A stretch of DNA of 7,474 nucleotides, taken from assembly GCA_016840645.1 (NCBI GenBank), contig JAEORY010000185.1, positions 1 to 7,474 on the forward strand. The letters run 5' to 3'. This DNA is from Candidatus Borrarchaeota archaeon (lineage in GTDB: Archaea > Asgardarchaeota > Sifarchaeia > Borrarchaeales > Borrarchaeaceae). A model generated the notes under the pieces. The model was not told where the DNA came from. It was given only the letters and a program-made list of their open reading frames with translations, and ran no database searches. The translations under genes were made by a program, and so were the position numbers. Each line of letters opens with the position of its first letter. The stretch's first letter is position 1. Below are positions 1 through 6,262 of this stretch, in pieces.

Positions 1-35
1 TATTCCTCGTTTTTGGGGTCTTTTGTTTAAAAGTT

Positions 36-85
36 TTTCAAGACAGATATTTTAATTTATTTTCAAGACAGATATTTTAATTTAT
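36..85. repeat. 25-bp tandem duplication inside the left arm
   Basis: Two identical 25-bp units lie head to tail at 36-60 and 61-85, each containing the core caagacagatattttaattt. A third copy, inverted, occupies 109-133 in the right arm. The left side therefore has two copies and the right side one. That asymmetry is what slipped re-priming or an assembly-graph loop would leave, and it argues against an old, symmetrically maintained element. Confidence 0.85.
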
Positions 86-130
86 TTATTTCAAACCTGA
101 TCTCGAAAATAAATTAAAATATCTGTCTTG

Positions 131-144
131 AAAAACTTTTAAAC
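131..144 (+). promoter_or_regulatory. Candidate archaeal promoter (BRE/TATA) of the endonuclease Q gene
   Basis: An A-rich stretch followed by cttttaaac resembles an archaeal BRE plus TATA box. Initiation about 25 bases downstream would fall near 163-168, giving a leader of about 30 bases before the TTG start at 199. The box lies within the right arm of the inverted repeat, so its mirror image also occurs at 29-42. No -10/-35 bacterial promoter was recognised. The call rests on AT-rich sequence and is only moderately specific. Confidence 0.35.
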
Positions 145-198
145 AAAAGACCCCAAAAACGAGGAATAAATAATGCAACTGCATGGAGCGATCTTTAT

Positions 199-1536
199 TT
201 GGTTTTTTCTGTCGATTTTCATATTCATTCAAAATACTCTGGCGGTACTTCAAAAAAAATGGATTTGGAGAATTTAGCCTATTATGGACCACTAAAAGGA
301 CTAGATTTAATTGGAGCAGGAGATATAACTCATCCTAATTGGCTTGCAGAATTAAAAGAAAAATTGATTCCGATCGAAGGCAGTAAATTATTCTCATTTA
401 ATAGTATGAGTTTTATCTTAACTGGAGAAGTTAATACTATTTTTACGTATGAAGGAAAAAGCAAACAGATTCATCAACATCTACTTGTACCAAGTTTTGA
501 TGTTGCCATTCAATTAAATAATGTACTATCAAGGTTTGGCAATCTATCAAGCGATGGACGCCCAGATTTAAGGATGACTCCTGCTGAACTAATTGAAATA
601 ATGAAAGAAATTGATAAAGAGATCGAATGCATTCCTGCACATATTTGGACAACTTATTTTTCTGTTTTAGGAGCACGTGGCTTTAATTCCCTAGAAGAAT
701 GTTATCAAGACAAAATTGATGAAATTCATGCGCTTGAAACAGGTCTTTCTTCTGATTTGGCTATGAATTGGAGGATTTCAGCTTTAGATAAATACATATT
801 CGTTAGCAATAGCGACTGTCACTCACCTTGGCCCTGGCGTATCGGAAGAGAAGCCAATATTTTCAACTTAAATGAATTGACTTATTCAAATTTGATTAAT
901 GCTATAAGAAATAAAAATATCCAGGAATTTCCAATGACTATAGAAGTTGATCCTGCGTATGGGAAATACCATTATGATGGTCATAGAAAAGGACGGATTT
1001 ATTACAAAGATGGAAACAAAAATGAACATGAATATGGTGTCAGAATGCACCCTAATTATGCTATTGGGCGAAATAATTGCCCTTGTCCAATTTGTAATAA
1101 ACCTTTTACAGTTGGAGTTCTTCATCGAATAGAAGAACTTGCAGATCGAGAAGAAGGATATAAACCAGAAAATAAACAAGATTTTAAGACGTTAATTCCA
1201 CTTTCAGAAATTATTGCTGGAGCCTTAGATATTGCTACAATCTATGCTAAAAGTATATGGTCAGAATATCAAAAACTAATAAATGCATTCGGTAACGAGT
1301 TTAAAGTTCTATTAAATAGTTCTCTAGAAGAATTACTTGAAGTGACCACAGCAGACATTGCAAATACAATTTTAAAAACTCGTCTACATCAATTACATAT
1401 TTCTCCAGGATATGATGGGGAATATGGTCGCTTACTGCTGGAGGGAAGGTCAAACCAGAATGGAGTCCTTGATTATGTCCCTCCACCGCTTCAAAAAGAA
1501 ACAACTCGACAATTGAGCCTAGATGAATTCAAATAG
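199..1536 (+). CDS. Endonuclease Q, PHP-domain DNA repair nuclease (TIGR00375-type)
   Basis: EndoQ cuts DNA 5' of deaminated bases (uracil, hypoxanthine, xanthine) and abasic sites. The 445-residue product is close to the roughly 420-residue Pyrococcus enzyme. The N-terminal PHP metal site is visible: DFHIHS (His8, His10), GDITHP (Asp42, His45), GEV (Glu77), QIHQH (His92, His94), PAHIW (His148) and SDCHS (Asp206, His208). A zinc-binding segment follows at about 256-318, ending in the family-typical TVGVLHRIEELADRE; the family signature PGYDGEYG is at 403-410. The last residues, QLSLDEFK (438-445), resemble a PCNA-interacting PIP box. The start is a TTG with GGAG at 185-188, ten bases upstream; it places the PHP motif at residue 6, as usual in the family. 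ATG at 173 is in another frame. The gene converges on cdhE. Odd point: the usual Cys after GHR is Gly265. Family assignment is firm; activity is inferred. Confidence 0.88.
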   Translation: MVFSVDFHIHSKYSGGTSKKMDLENLAYYGPLKGLDLIGAGDITHPNWLAELKEKLIPIEGSKLFSFNSMSFILTGEVNTIFTYEGKSKQIHQHLLVPSFDVAIQLNNVLSRFGNLSSDGRPDLRMTPAELIEIMKEIDKEIECIPAHIWTTYFSVLGARGFNSLEECYQDKIDEIHALETGLSSDLAMNWRISALDKYIFVSNSDCHSPWPWRIGREANIFNLNELTYSNLINAIRNKNIQEFPMTIEVDPAYGKYHYDGHRKGRIYYKDGNKNEHEYGVRMHPNYAIGRNNCPCPICNKPFTVGVLHRIEELADREEGYKPENKQDFKTLIPLSEIIAGALDIATIYAKSIWSEYQKLINAFGNEFKVLLNSSLEELLEVTTADIANTILKTRLHQLHISPGYDGEYGRLLLEGRSNQNGVLDYVPPPLQKETTRQLSLDEFK

Positions 1537-1542
1537 AGCAAA

Positions 1543-1578
1543 GTGAACTACCCACGCTTAAGCTGTGGGGCTTTCTTG
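1543..1578 (+). mobile_element. Hairpin resembling an IS200/IS605 (IS1341-type) transposon end remnant
   Basis: The stretch gtgaactacccacgc, then ttaa, then gctgtggggctttcttg forms a hairpin. Its stem is CCCAC-GC pairing with GC-GTGGG, with a TTAA loop and one bulged T (1551-1569). The lead-in GTGAACTACCC and the trailing GGGGCTTTCTTG match, from memory, the conserved ends of tnpB-carrying IS200/IS605 elements in archaea. No tnpA or tnpB lies in the window, so this would be a solitary end or a palindrome-associated miniature element. It sits seven bases after the endonuclease Q stop codon and may also act as that gene's terminator, although only a weak T-rich stretch follows it. Confidence 0.5.
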
Positions 1579-1590
1579 TGCCGTTTCCTA

Positions 1591-1613
1591 TAAAAAAGAA
1601 AAGAAAAAAGAAA
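1591..1613 (-). terminator. Oligo-T terminator after cdhE
   Basis: Read on the minus strand, the bases immediately after the cdhE stop are atttcttttttcttttcttt and continue with T. Archaeal RNA polymerase terminates at such T-runs without needing a hairpin. The hairpin at 1551-1569 lies just beyond it on the same strand and could serve as a back-up. Confidence 0.6.
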
Positions 1614-3026
1614 TTAAGCTGTAGCTTCGGTTTCCCATTTTTGTTTCAAAAACTTTGGAATTCCACTAGAATCACGTGGTCCTACTAAAACTTCCCAACC
1701 ACCTGTTGCATCTTCGGTTTCTCCGCTAATTCGCGCTGCCATACCAGGGATTATAAGTTTTCTGTGTTTGACTTTTTCTTCAAGACCTGTTTCTTTAATC
1801 AAGTCAGCTATTGCACCTGAACTGAGTTGTCCACCAGCGACCGCACTTTCGACACCAATACCTTCTGTGTCCACTGTTAATAACCAACTGTCGAGTTTGG
1901 CCTGCTCAAGATCCGTTTTAACCGTATAATAAGTTAATGCGAAGTTAGTGGTCATGAACACTGGGGAATTTTCATTGGGGTTTCCAATTGCTTCTAGACC
2001 AGCTTCTACGCTTGGGTGGATTCTTGGATCCGTATAAATTGTCTGTCGTAGTGTTAGCAATGCTAAAAGAGACCAAAGTTCAGTATTATGAATAATCATT
2101 GCACTGCTGAACCTGTCAATTAGCATTGATCCAACGATCGTTTCATTCCATGCAGTTTCAGGTCCCTTGTCTTCTTCCAAATAAACTGTAGCTGGAACAG
2201 CCATTAATGGAAAGCCGACGCTTTCATCACCTGCTTGAATCGCAGCGACCCTTAACATTGTGAAGTTATTTAATGTGTGACCTATATTTTCACCGCCGTA
2301 TGTACCCGGATCAAGTACAAGATCCTCAAGTCCAGCTTGACGCAGTGTGATTGTTAAAGAGTTTAACGTGGTTAAATCGGTAGAAAAGACTGTTAAAGGA
2401 CATTGATACTCCATCGCCAACATTGCCATGTCTTTCCAATTTGATGCTGTTGCGGCGTAAATAAGAGGGCGTTTACCTTTTGCAGCTTCTAAGCCGGCTT
2501 TCATCACCTTAGGGTCAAAACTGCATAGTATCAGAGGCATTTTCGTTAATTTGAGTGCTTCTTTGACAGCATTTGCAAATTTGTTAGGATCATTTGAAAC
2601 TGATCGCACAGCAATACCATCGAGTTTGAGATCTTGACCAATTCTGAACACGAAATATTGGTCAACAAATTTTACACGTTCAGTCAGTTCCGCTTTCTCC
2701 ATTTCGTCATGAACGTCCACAAAGATTTTAGTTTCGTTGTAGAAGGTTAGCTCGTGTCGATATACTACTTCTTCGCCTCCTATGATGGTAGCGTTGTCGC
2801 TAGTGCCAATTTTAACTGGTTGAACGGGAGGTCGAAGTATTACGATTAGAGTGTCTTTATTTTCTTGATATTTTGACTCTTCGAATAGCGGTGTGCAATC
2901 TTTCAACTCTACACCACGTTCTATTAGTTTCATAGCAAAAGCCATGCAAGTCTCTTCGCCGCAAATTTTACAGTTCGTTTTTGGAAGGTATTTGAAAATA
3001 TCTAACGGTTTTAATCTCTTGCTCAT
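1614..3026 (-). CDS. cdhE: Corrinoid iron-sulfur protein large subunit (acetyl-CoA decarbonylase/synthase gamma subunit)
   Basis: CdhE binds the corrinoid cofactor and a [4Fe-4S] cluster, and with CdhD shuttles the methyl group between the methyl-pterin or folate methyltransferase and the A-cluster of CdhC. In the 470-residue product the N-terminal cluster motif is complete: Cys19-x2-Cys22-x4-Cys27-x16-Cys44. It is followed by a TIM-barrel-like region (about 60-330) and the C-terminal corrinoid-binding region (about 355-460) with GIGVESAVAGGQLSSG and IPGMAARISGE. Length and order match archaeal CdhE. The ATG at 3026 lies 10 bases after the cdhD stop, with GAGGG just upstream on the minus strand, so the two genes are surely co-transcribed. 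It is the last gene of the operon and is followed directly by an oligo-T terminator. No defect is visible. The bacterial equivalent is AcsC. Confidence 0.95.
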   Translation of the reverse strand: MSKRLKPLDIFKYLPKTNCKICGEETCMAFAMKLIERGVELKDCTPLFEESKYQENKDTLIVILRPPVQPVKIGTSDNATIIGGEEVVYRHELTFYNETKIFVDVHDEMEKAELTERVKFVDQYFVFRIGQDLKLDGIAVRSVSNDPNKFANAVKEALKLTKMPLILCSFDPKVMKAGLEAAKGKRPLIYAATASNWKDMAMLAMEYQCPLTVFSTDLTTLNSLTITLRQAGLEDLVLDPGTYGGENIGHTLNNFTMLRVAAIQAGDESVGFPLMAVPATVYLEEDKGPETAWNETIVGSMLIDRFSSAMIIHNTELWSLLALLTLRQTIYTDPRIHPSVEAGLEAIGNPNENSPVFMTTNFALTYYTVKTDLEQAKLDSWLLTVDTEGIGVESAVAGGQLSSGAIADLIKETGLEEKVKHRKLIIPGMAARISGETEDATGGWEVLVGPRDSSGIPKFLKQKWETEATA

Positions 3027-3036
3027 TTTTCATCCC

Positions 3037-4275
3037 TCACTTCATTGTGACCCAATTGCCAATAGGTGGCAAACTACTTTCTGTTCTATTTAGGAATGCT
3101 TTCAAGAGTTCTTTAAATCCTGATACTGCTCCTGGGTGCATCATCATTAGAAGATCTGCTCCTGCTAACATCACAGACATGGCACTTAGAGTCTCCCATA
3201 AGGGACCCCTCATATCTCGTGAACCCCATGGCAAACCATATTCTTTGCATTTCTTGTCGCTTAACCATGCTTCTCTTGCACCCCAAGCATTGGTGGTGCC
3301 AGAAGAAATTGGCATCTGAAGTATCTCATCACCTTTAAACGCTGCAAGTTTTATTCTTTCCATTATACTGTAAGTATATTCAAGCCCGTAACCTAAACTA
3401 GCAGTTGTTGGGTCAATAAGCATCCTTTCTCTAGGAAAACCTTCATCCATGATCAGAGTATTAAGTTTTTTCTGATTGTTGATATCCAATTGTGTCCAAC
3501 TTAGGACAACATGACCGTACTTCTTTGCAGCTTCTACAACTGGTTTGTATGTATGCTCGTCTGCTGAATTAATTAATACTTGTTCGCCTTCTGCGACTTC
3601 AGCAGCCTTCGTTAATACCTCGGGGTCTTTGTCCTTATTACCAGAACCTCCAATAACTATTGGACATTTAACAGCCTGTAGGACTTCCTCAACAGTTTTC
3701 GCAGCCTCTTTTGCAGGAGTATCGTTCAGATAAGGATCTGTAGATATTAGATGTATGGTAACCATGTCGGCGTTGAATTTCTCGACGCATCTTTTTGCCC
3801 ATTCTCCAGGAGATTCCATAACATCCTCGACATGTCTTCGAACCGCTTTTGCCAGCGTGATGGGCATATCGAACACATCAAGCGAAACCTTTGGAGGATT
3901 AGGTGTTTCAGCCAGCCAGTTATAGAAAGGCATGATATTTTGCCCTCCAAACTTGCAAACATAGTCCCGTGTACCACCTTCAGATTTAGTGGCGCCAATT
4001 TGTACTTCGACAATGCGACCAGGATACTCTACGGCAGGAGGATTAAATTCCACTTCCTGAAATTCTGGCAATCGAGGCTTTTCAAGTTCAGGTGTCGGTA
4101 CTGCGGGTTGTGGCATCACAGGCATTGGCATTTGTGTTTGTGATGCCGAAGGGAGAAGCATGCGCGTCGCAAGTGAGAGAATTATTTCTTCTGCTTCAAG
4201 TTTAATGTTTTCCAACTCAATCTCTTCAACTTCTTCCAGAAGTGCAAGCAGTTTCTCTAACGGTACGTTTGACAT
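3037..4275 (-). CDS. cdhD: Corrinoid iron-sulfur protein small subunit (acetyl-CoA decarbonylase/synthase delta subunit)
   Basis: CdhD is the TIM-barrel partner of CdhE; together they present the corrinoid for methylation and methyl transfer. The 412-residue product begins with an acidic leucine-rich helical segment (6-40), then a Met/Pro/Gln-rich linker (about 43-66, including MPMPVMPQP). The barrel follows (about 85-400), with DYVCKFGGQNIMPFYNW, PIVIGGSGNKDKDPEV, MLIDPTTASLGYGLEY and a C-terminal MMMHPGAVSGFKELL, all typical of the family. I chose the ATG at 4275: it lies one base after the cdhC stop (TGA-G-ATG) and is preceded by AAGGGG at suitable spacing. An in-frame ATG at 4335 would add 20 basic residues overlapping the coding tail of cdhC and looks spurious. 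The overlap-like junction implies translational coupling with cdhC. The bacterial equivalent is AcsD. Confidence 0.94.
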   Translation of the reverse strand: MSNVPLEKLLALLEEVEEIELENIKLEAEEIILSLATRMLLPSASQTQMPMPVMPQPAVPTPELEKPRLPEFQEVEFNPPAVEYPGRIVEVQIGATKSEGGTRDYVCKFGGQNIMPFYNWLAETPNPPKVSLDVFDMPITLAKAVRRHVEDVMESPGEWAKRCVEKFNADMVTIHLISTDPYLNDTPAKEAAKTVEEVLQAVKCPIVIGGSGNKDKDPEVLTKAAEVAEGEQVLINSADEHTYKPVVEAAKKYGHVVLSWTQLDINNQKKLNTLIMDEGFPRERMLIDPTTASLGYGLEYTYSIMERIKLAAFKGDEILQMPISSGTTNAWGAREAWLSDKKCKEYGLPWGSRDMRGPLWETLSAMSVMLAGADLLMMMHPGAVSGFKELLKAFLNRTESSLPPIGNWVTMK

Positions 4276-4276
4276 C

Positions 4277-5782
4277 TCACTTCCCCTTCTTCTTTTCTCG
4301 TTTGATATAAGCTTTCTCTGCGAAGATCTTGACACCTTTCAAAACTAGCGTGATTTTATCATCGCCTGCGCCTGGTGGAACTAATCCTGGGAGAGATATA
4401 AATCCTTGAAGTTGGATGCCACCCATTCCAGGCATCGCTGTGACTGGCACATTCATTTGAGGTACTTGCATCGGTTGAGGCATTTGATATTGCATCTGTG
4501 GAGTTAGTCCTGCTGCTTCTGCGGTTACTTCTGGTGCTGCTTCAATTGCTTCTTCAACTTCTTCTTCGGCCCAACTTTCAACTATTGGATGCTGTTTTTC
4601 TTTCAAAAATGCTTTTAGGTCTTCTACGGCCATTGCATCATTTTCTGTTGCTACTTTGTCAAAGAGCTCTTCTGGTATTCCGTCCTTTACACGCTCTTTT
4701 ATATCCGCGGGCGCCCATACAACACGCGACCATCCTCCATCTGCTTGGAGAAACTTAGGTGACCGCATGTATTCAATAGAGATTCCAAGAAAACCTTCAG
4801 TCTGGAGACCTCCACCAACAGATGTCGCCATTGTTGAAAAGGCTAAACCATTGACTGTTGGTCCACGAAAATCTCTGTGAGCTAGGGCAATTCCATCAAC
4901 TTCTGGAATGTAGAACGCTATTGCTTCGAAACAGCCGCAACTCGTGTGTGGGTACTCAAAAATCGTGTGGAGATAAACTCGCTCTACTTCTCCGAGCGAT
5001 TTCTCTTTAACAGCTGCATTTGCCCCTGTATATTCACCTTTGAACGGATCAACACATTCTCCTTTTTCAATTTTGAAGTTTGGACCTTTAGGATCGATTC
5101 TTGCAGATGCACGAGCATCAAACCATGAAATAGCTCCACATAACGCCATTCTTTGTGGAGTGATGACACAACAATGGCTAGGTGCAAAAGATTGACAAAG
5201 AACGCATCCATAGAATTCTTCAACGTCATCATCGCTGAGTGCTCTAGCTCTTGCGTCTCGTGCTTCATAGATCTGCAATGCCTCTTCATAGCCCTGCTCT
5301 GCTTTCTTTGGCTCGGTAATAAATCGCATCTGACATTTCTCAATGATAGATAGTTCTGCTTTGTAAAGTCGCATCAGAATTGTACCAATGTACTGGAAAG
5401 AATTCAAACCCTTTTTGAACGCATCTTTTGATACACGACACCAAATGTCATAACGCTGATTCAGATGCATAAAACCCTGGATATAGTTGCAAAATTCGTG
5501 CATACGCCGTTCAAATACACCCTCAAGTTCTTCTTCGATTTGTGCTCCTGCAACCTCTATGACCATTCCCAAGGGATAACTTTTTCCTTCGTCCATTTCC
5601 GAAATATCTGGTCCTTCTACGATTACTTTCATGTCCTCTATTTCATCCATCTTTTTTGCCCGGCACAGTTCGTACTTGTGCTCAATCTTCGGTCCTCCGA
5701 ACTCAACAAGCATCTGCGCCTTGCGAACACGCTCACCCTCATATATCACACCGACTTCGACCGGCATGTCTTCAAAACTCAT
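4277..5782 (-). CDS. cdhC: Acetyl-CoA synthase catalytic subunit, archaeal type (ACDS beta subunit)
   Basis: CdhC makes or cleaves acetyl-CoA from CO, CoA and corrinoid-bound methyl at the A-cluster, a [4Fe-4S] cluster bridged to two nickel sites. All A-cluster ligands are present in the 501-residue product: Cys193-x2-Cys196-x8-Cys205-x9-Cys215 for the iron-sulfur part, and the Cys282-Gly283-Cys284 motif for the distal nickel. Phe199 in CQSFAP matches the phenylalanine above the cluster. The bacterial N-terminal CODH-docking domain is absent, as in archaeal CdhC. After about residue 402 comes an acidic segment, a Met/Gln/Pro-rich linker (428-453), a short conserved end (about 473-493, LKGVKIFAEK) and a lysine-rich tail. 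The ATG at 5782 has a strong ribosome-binding site, GAGGTGG. It is the first gene of the operon. Cys204 next to ligand Cys205 is unusual to my memory. CdhA/CdhB are not adjacent here. Confidence 0.96.
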   Translation of the reverse strand: MSFEDMPVEVGVIYEGERVRKAQMLVEFGGPKIEHKYELCRAKKMDEIEDMKVIVEGPDISEMDEGKSYPLGMVIEVAGAQIEEELEGVFERRMHEFCNYIQGFMHLNQRYDIWCRVSKDAFKKGLNSFQYIGTILMRLYKAELSIIEKCQMRFITEPKKAEQGYEEALQIYEARDARARALSDDDVEEFYGCVLCQSFAPSHCCVITPQRMALCGAISWFDARASARIDPKGPNFKIEKGECVDPFKGEYTGANAAVKEKSLGEVERVYLHTIFEYPHTSCGCFEAIAFYIPEVDGIALAHRDFRGPTVNGLAFSTMATSVGGGLQTEGFLGISIEYMRSPKFLQADGGWSRVVWAPADIKERVKDGIPEELFDKVATENDAMAVEDLKAFLKEKQHPIVESWAEEEVEEAIEAAPEVTAEAAGLTPQMQYQMPQPMQVPQMNVPVTAMPGMGGIQLQGFISLPGLVPPGAGDDKITLVLKGVKIFAEKAYIKREKKKGK

Positions 5783-5786
5783 TTTT

Positions 5787-5793
5787 CCACCTC
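5787..5793 (-). promoter_or_regulatory. Strong Shine-Dalgarno site of cdhC
   Basis: On the minus strand GAGGTGG precedes the ATG at 5782 by four bases. It is close to the full complement of the archaeal 16S rRNA 3' end and fixes the start of cdhC. It also shows that this message has a leader. Confidence 0.8.
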
Positions 5794-5880
5794 TTCCTGA
5801 TTCTCTAAATAATAGGAAATTTCTGACTCCTACGCATGAAGAGTAGAATATCGAGAAATAATCTTCTTCATTATTAGTTT

Positions 5881-5893
5881 GATATATGGTATT
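5881..5893 (-). promoter_or_regulatory. Candidate TATA box for the cdhCDE operon
   Basis: Reading the minus strand, an A-rich stretch is followed by taccatatatc. Initiation about 25 bases downstream would fall near 5858 and give a leader of about 75 bases before cdhC. Other TATA-like runs on the same strand lie at about 5934-5942 and 5966-5973, so this choice is tentative. Confidence 0.25.
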
Positions 5894-5898
5894 TTGTA

Positions 5899-5913
5899 GT
5901 TGATAGTATCAAC
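5899..5913. repeat. 15-bp palindrome gttgata-g-tatcaac
   Basis: Seven-base arms are perfectly inverted around one central base. It lies about 120 bases upstream of the cdhC start and just upstream of the candidate TATA box at 5881-5893, where an archaeal activator or repressor could act. A seven-base arm in AT-rich DNA can arise by chance. Confidence 0.35.
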
Positions 5914-5937
5914 GAATTTGCATAGTTACCATGTTTT

Positions 5938-5955
5938 TAAAAGGATTACCTTTTA
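5938..5955. repeat. 18-bp inverted repeat taaaagg-atta-cctttta
   Basis: Seven-base arms are perfectly inverted around a four-base spacer. It is one of three palindromes within about 115 bases upstream of cdhC, which together suggest a control region. Alone it could be chance. Confidence 0.3.
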
Positions 5956-5986
5956 GAATAATTCTTTTAAAACGATCACAAACTAT

Positions 5987-6011
5987 CACTTTAAACTGCC
6001 AGTTTAAAGTG
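5987..6011. promoter_or_regulatory. Perfect 25-bp palindrome, candidate operator
   Basis: The sequence is cactttaaactg, one C, then cagtttaaagtg: two perfectly inverted 12-base arms with a single-base centre. It lies 205 bases upstream of the cdhC start and about 250 bases upstream of the divergent gene. Symmetry of this length and tightness fits a dimeric winged-helix or ribbon-helix-helix regulator. Each arm also contains a TTTAAA core that could pass for a TATA box. No regulator gene is in the window. Function is inferred; the symmetry is directly visible. Confidence 0.55.
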
Positions 6012-6241
6012 GCACATCTTGAGGATTTTAAATCGATTAACGCAACAAAAACGCTCAAAATCATAAAAGCATTTAATTACTATGAATGGACTACTTTATA
6101 GCTGTAAAATAACACGATATTAAAGTAAGTTAAGGTTATATGGTAAGTTCTTATTACTTGATGCATATAGTATATAGATAATTAATTGAGTTCTATTTAG
6201 AAGGAACATATTTTCATTACGAGAGAGATACGTTCGTACAA

Positions 6242-6247
6242 AGGTGA
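6242..6247 (+). promoter_or_regulatory. Shine-Dalgarno AGGTGA bearing on the start of the unknown gene
   Basis: AGGTGA is a full match to the archaeal anti-Shine-Dalgarno complement. It lies 15 bases before the ATG at 6263, which is long, but nine bases before an in-frame TTG at 6257 that is only two codons upstream of the ATG. The TGA at 6245-6247 is an in-frame stop, so the start must be one of these two. Confidence 0.5.
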
Positions 6248-6262
6248 AGAAAAAAATTGAAG

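Larger units (their letters stand above)
1..168. repeat. Perfect 64-bp inverted repeat (fold-back) at the window edge
   Basis: Bases 1-64 are the exact reverse complement of bases 105-168, with 40 bases (65-104) between. The left arm begins at the first base of the window, so the repeat may have extended further. The right arm carries what looks like a genuine archaeal promoter leading into the endonuclease Q gene, which suggests the right arm is native and the left arm a mirrored copy. A perfect palindrome ending exactly at a sequence edge is typical of chimeras from multiple displacement amplification or of an assembly path turning back on itself. A real MITE-like or hairpin element is possible but has no other support: no flanking target duplication can be seen because the left flank is missing. 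Confidence 0.9.
5783..6262. other. 480-bp divergent intergenic region between cdhC and the unknown + strand gene
   Basis: No reading frame of useful length or RNA gene was recognised here on either strand. The region is AT-rich and contains at least three perfect short palindromes (5899-5913, 5938-5955, 5987-6011). It also holds candidate TATA boxes for both directions: about 5881-5893 for the minus strand and about 6169-6177 (agtatatag) for the plus strand. I looked for a cobalamin riboswitch, which would suit a corrinoid-dependent operon, and saw no convincing B12-box consensus. Confidence 0.6.

Noticed and set aside
173..276. Short + strand frame from ATG 173 that looks like a signal peptide
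   Set aside because: It is about 34 codons, overlaps the endonuclease Q frame, and its hydrophobicity comes from the T-rich bases of the overlap.
86..292. 68-codon minus-strand frame across the inverted repeat and the start of endonuclease Q
   Set aside because: It overlaps the conserved PHP motif of the real gene and takes about half its length from the fold-back, with no recognisable features.
3751..4143. 130-codon + strand frame opposite cdhD
   Set aside because: It is antisense to conserved barrel sequence, lacks a convincing ribosome-binding site and shows no protein-like motif.
4276..4335. Upstream ATG for cdhD at 4335 adding 20 residues
   Set aside because: The added basic stretch is the out-of-frame reading of the lysine-rich cdhC tail, and the ATG at 4275 has a ribosome-binding site and the usual tight spacing.
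5465..5846. Plus-strand frames opposite the 5' part of cdhC
   Set aside because: They are shadows of the well-supported cdhC reading frame.
5783..6000. Cobalamin riboswitch in the cdhC leader
   Set aside because: A CCACT-like string occurs on the minus strand within the palindrome, but none of the other conserved riboswitch elements is present.
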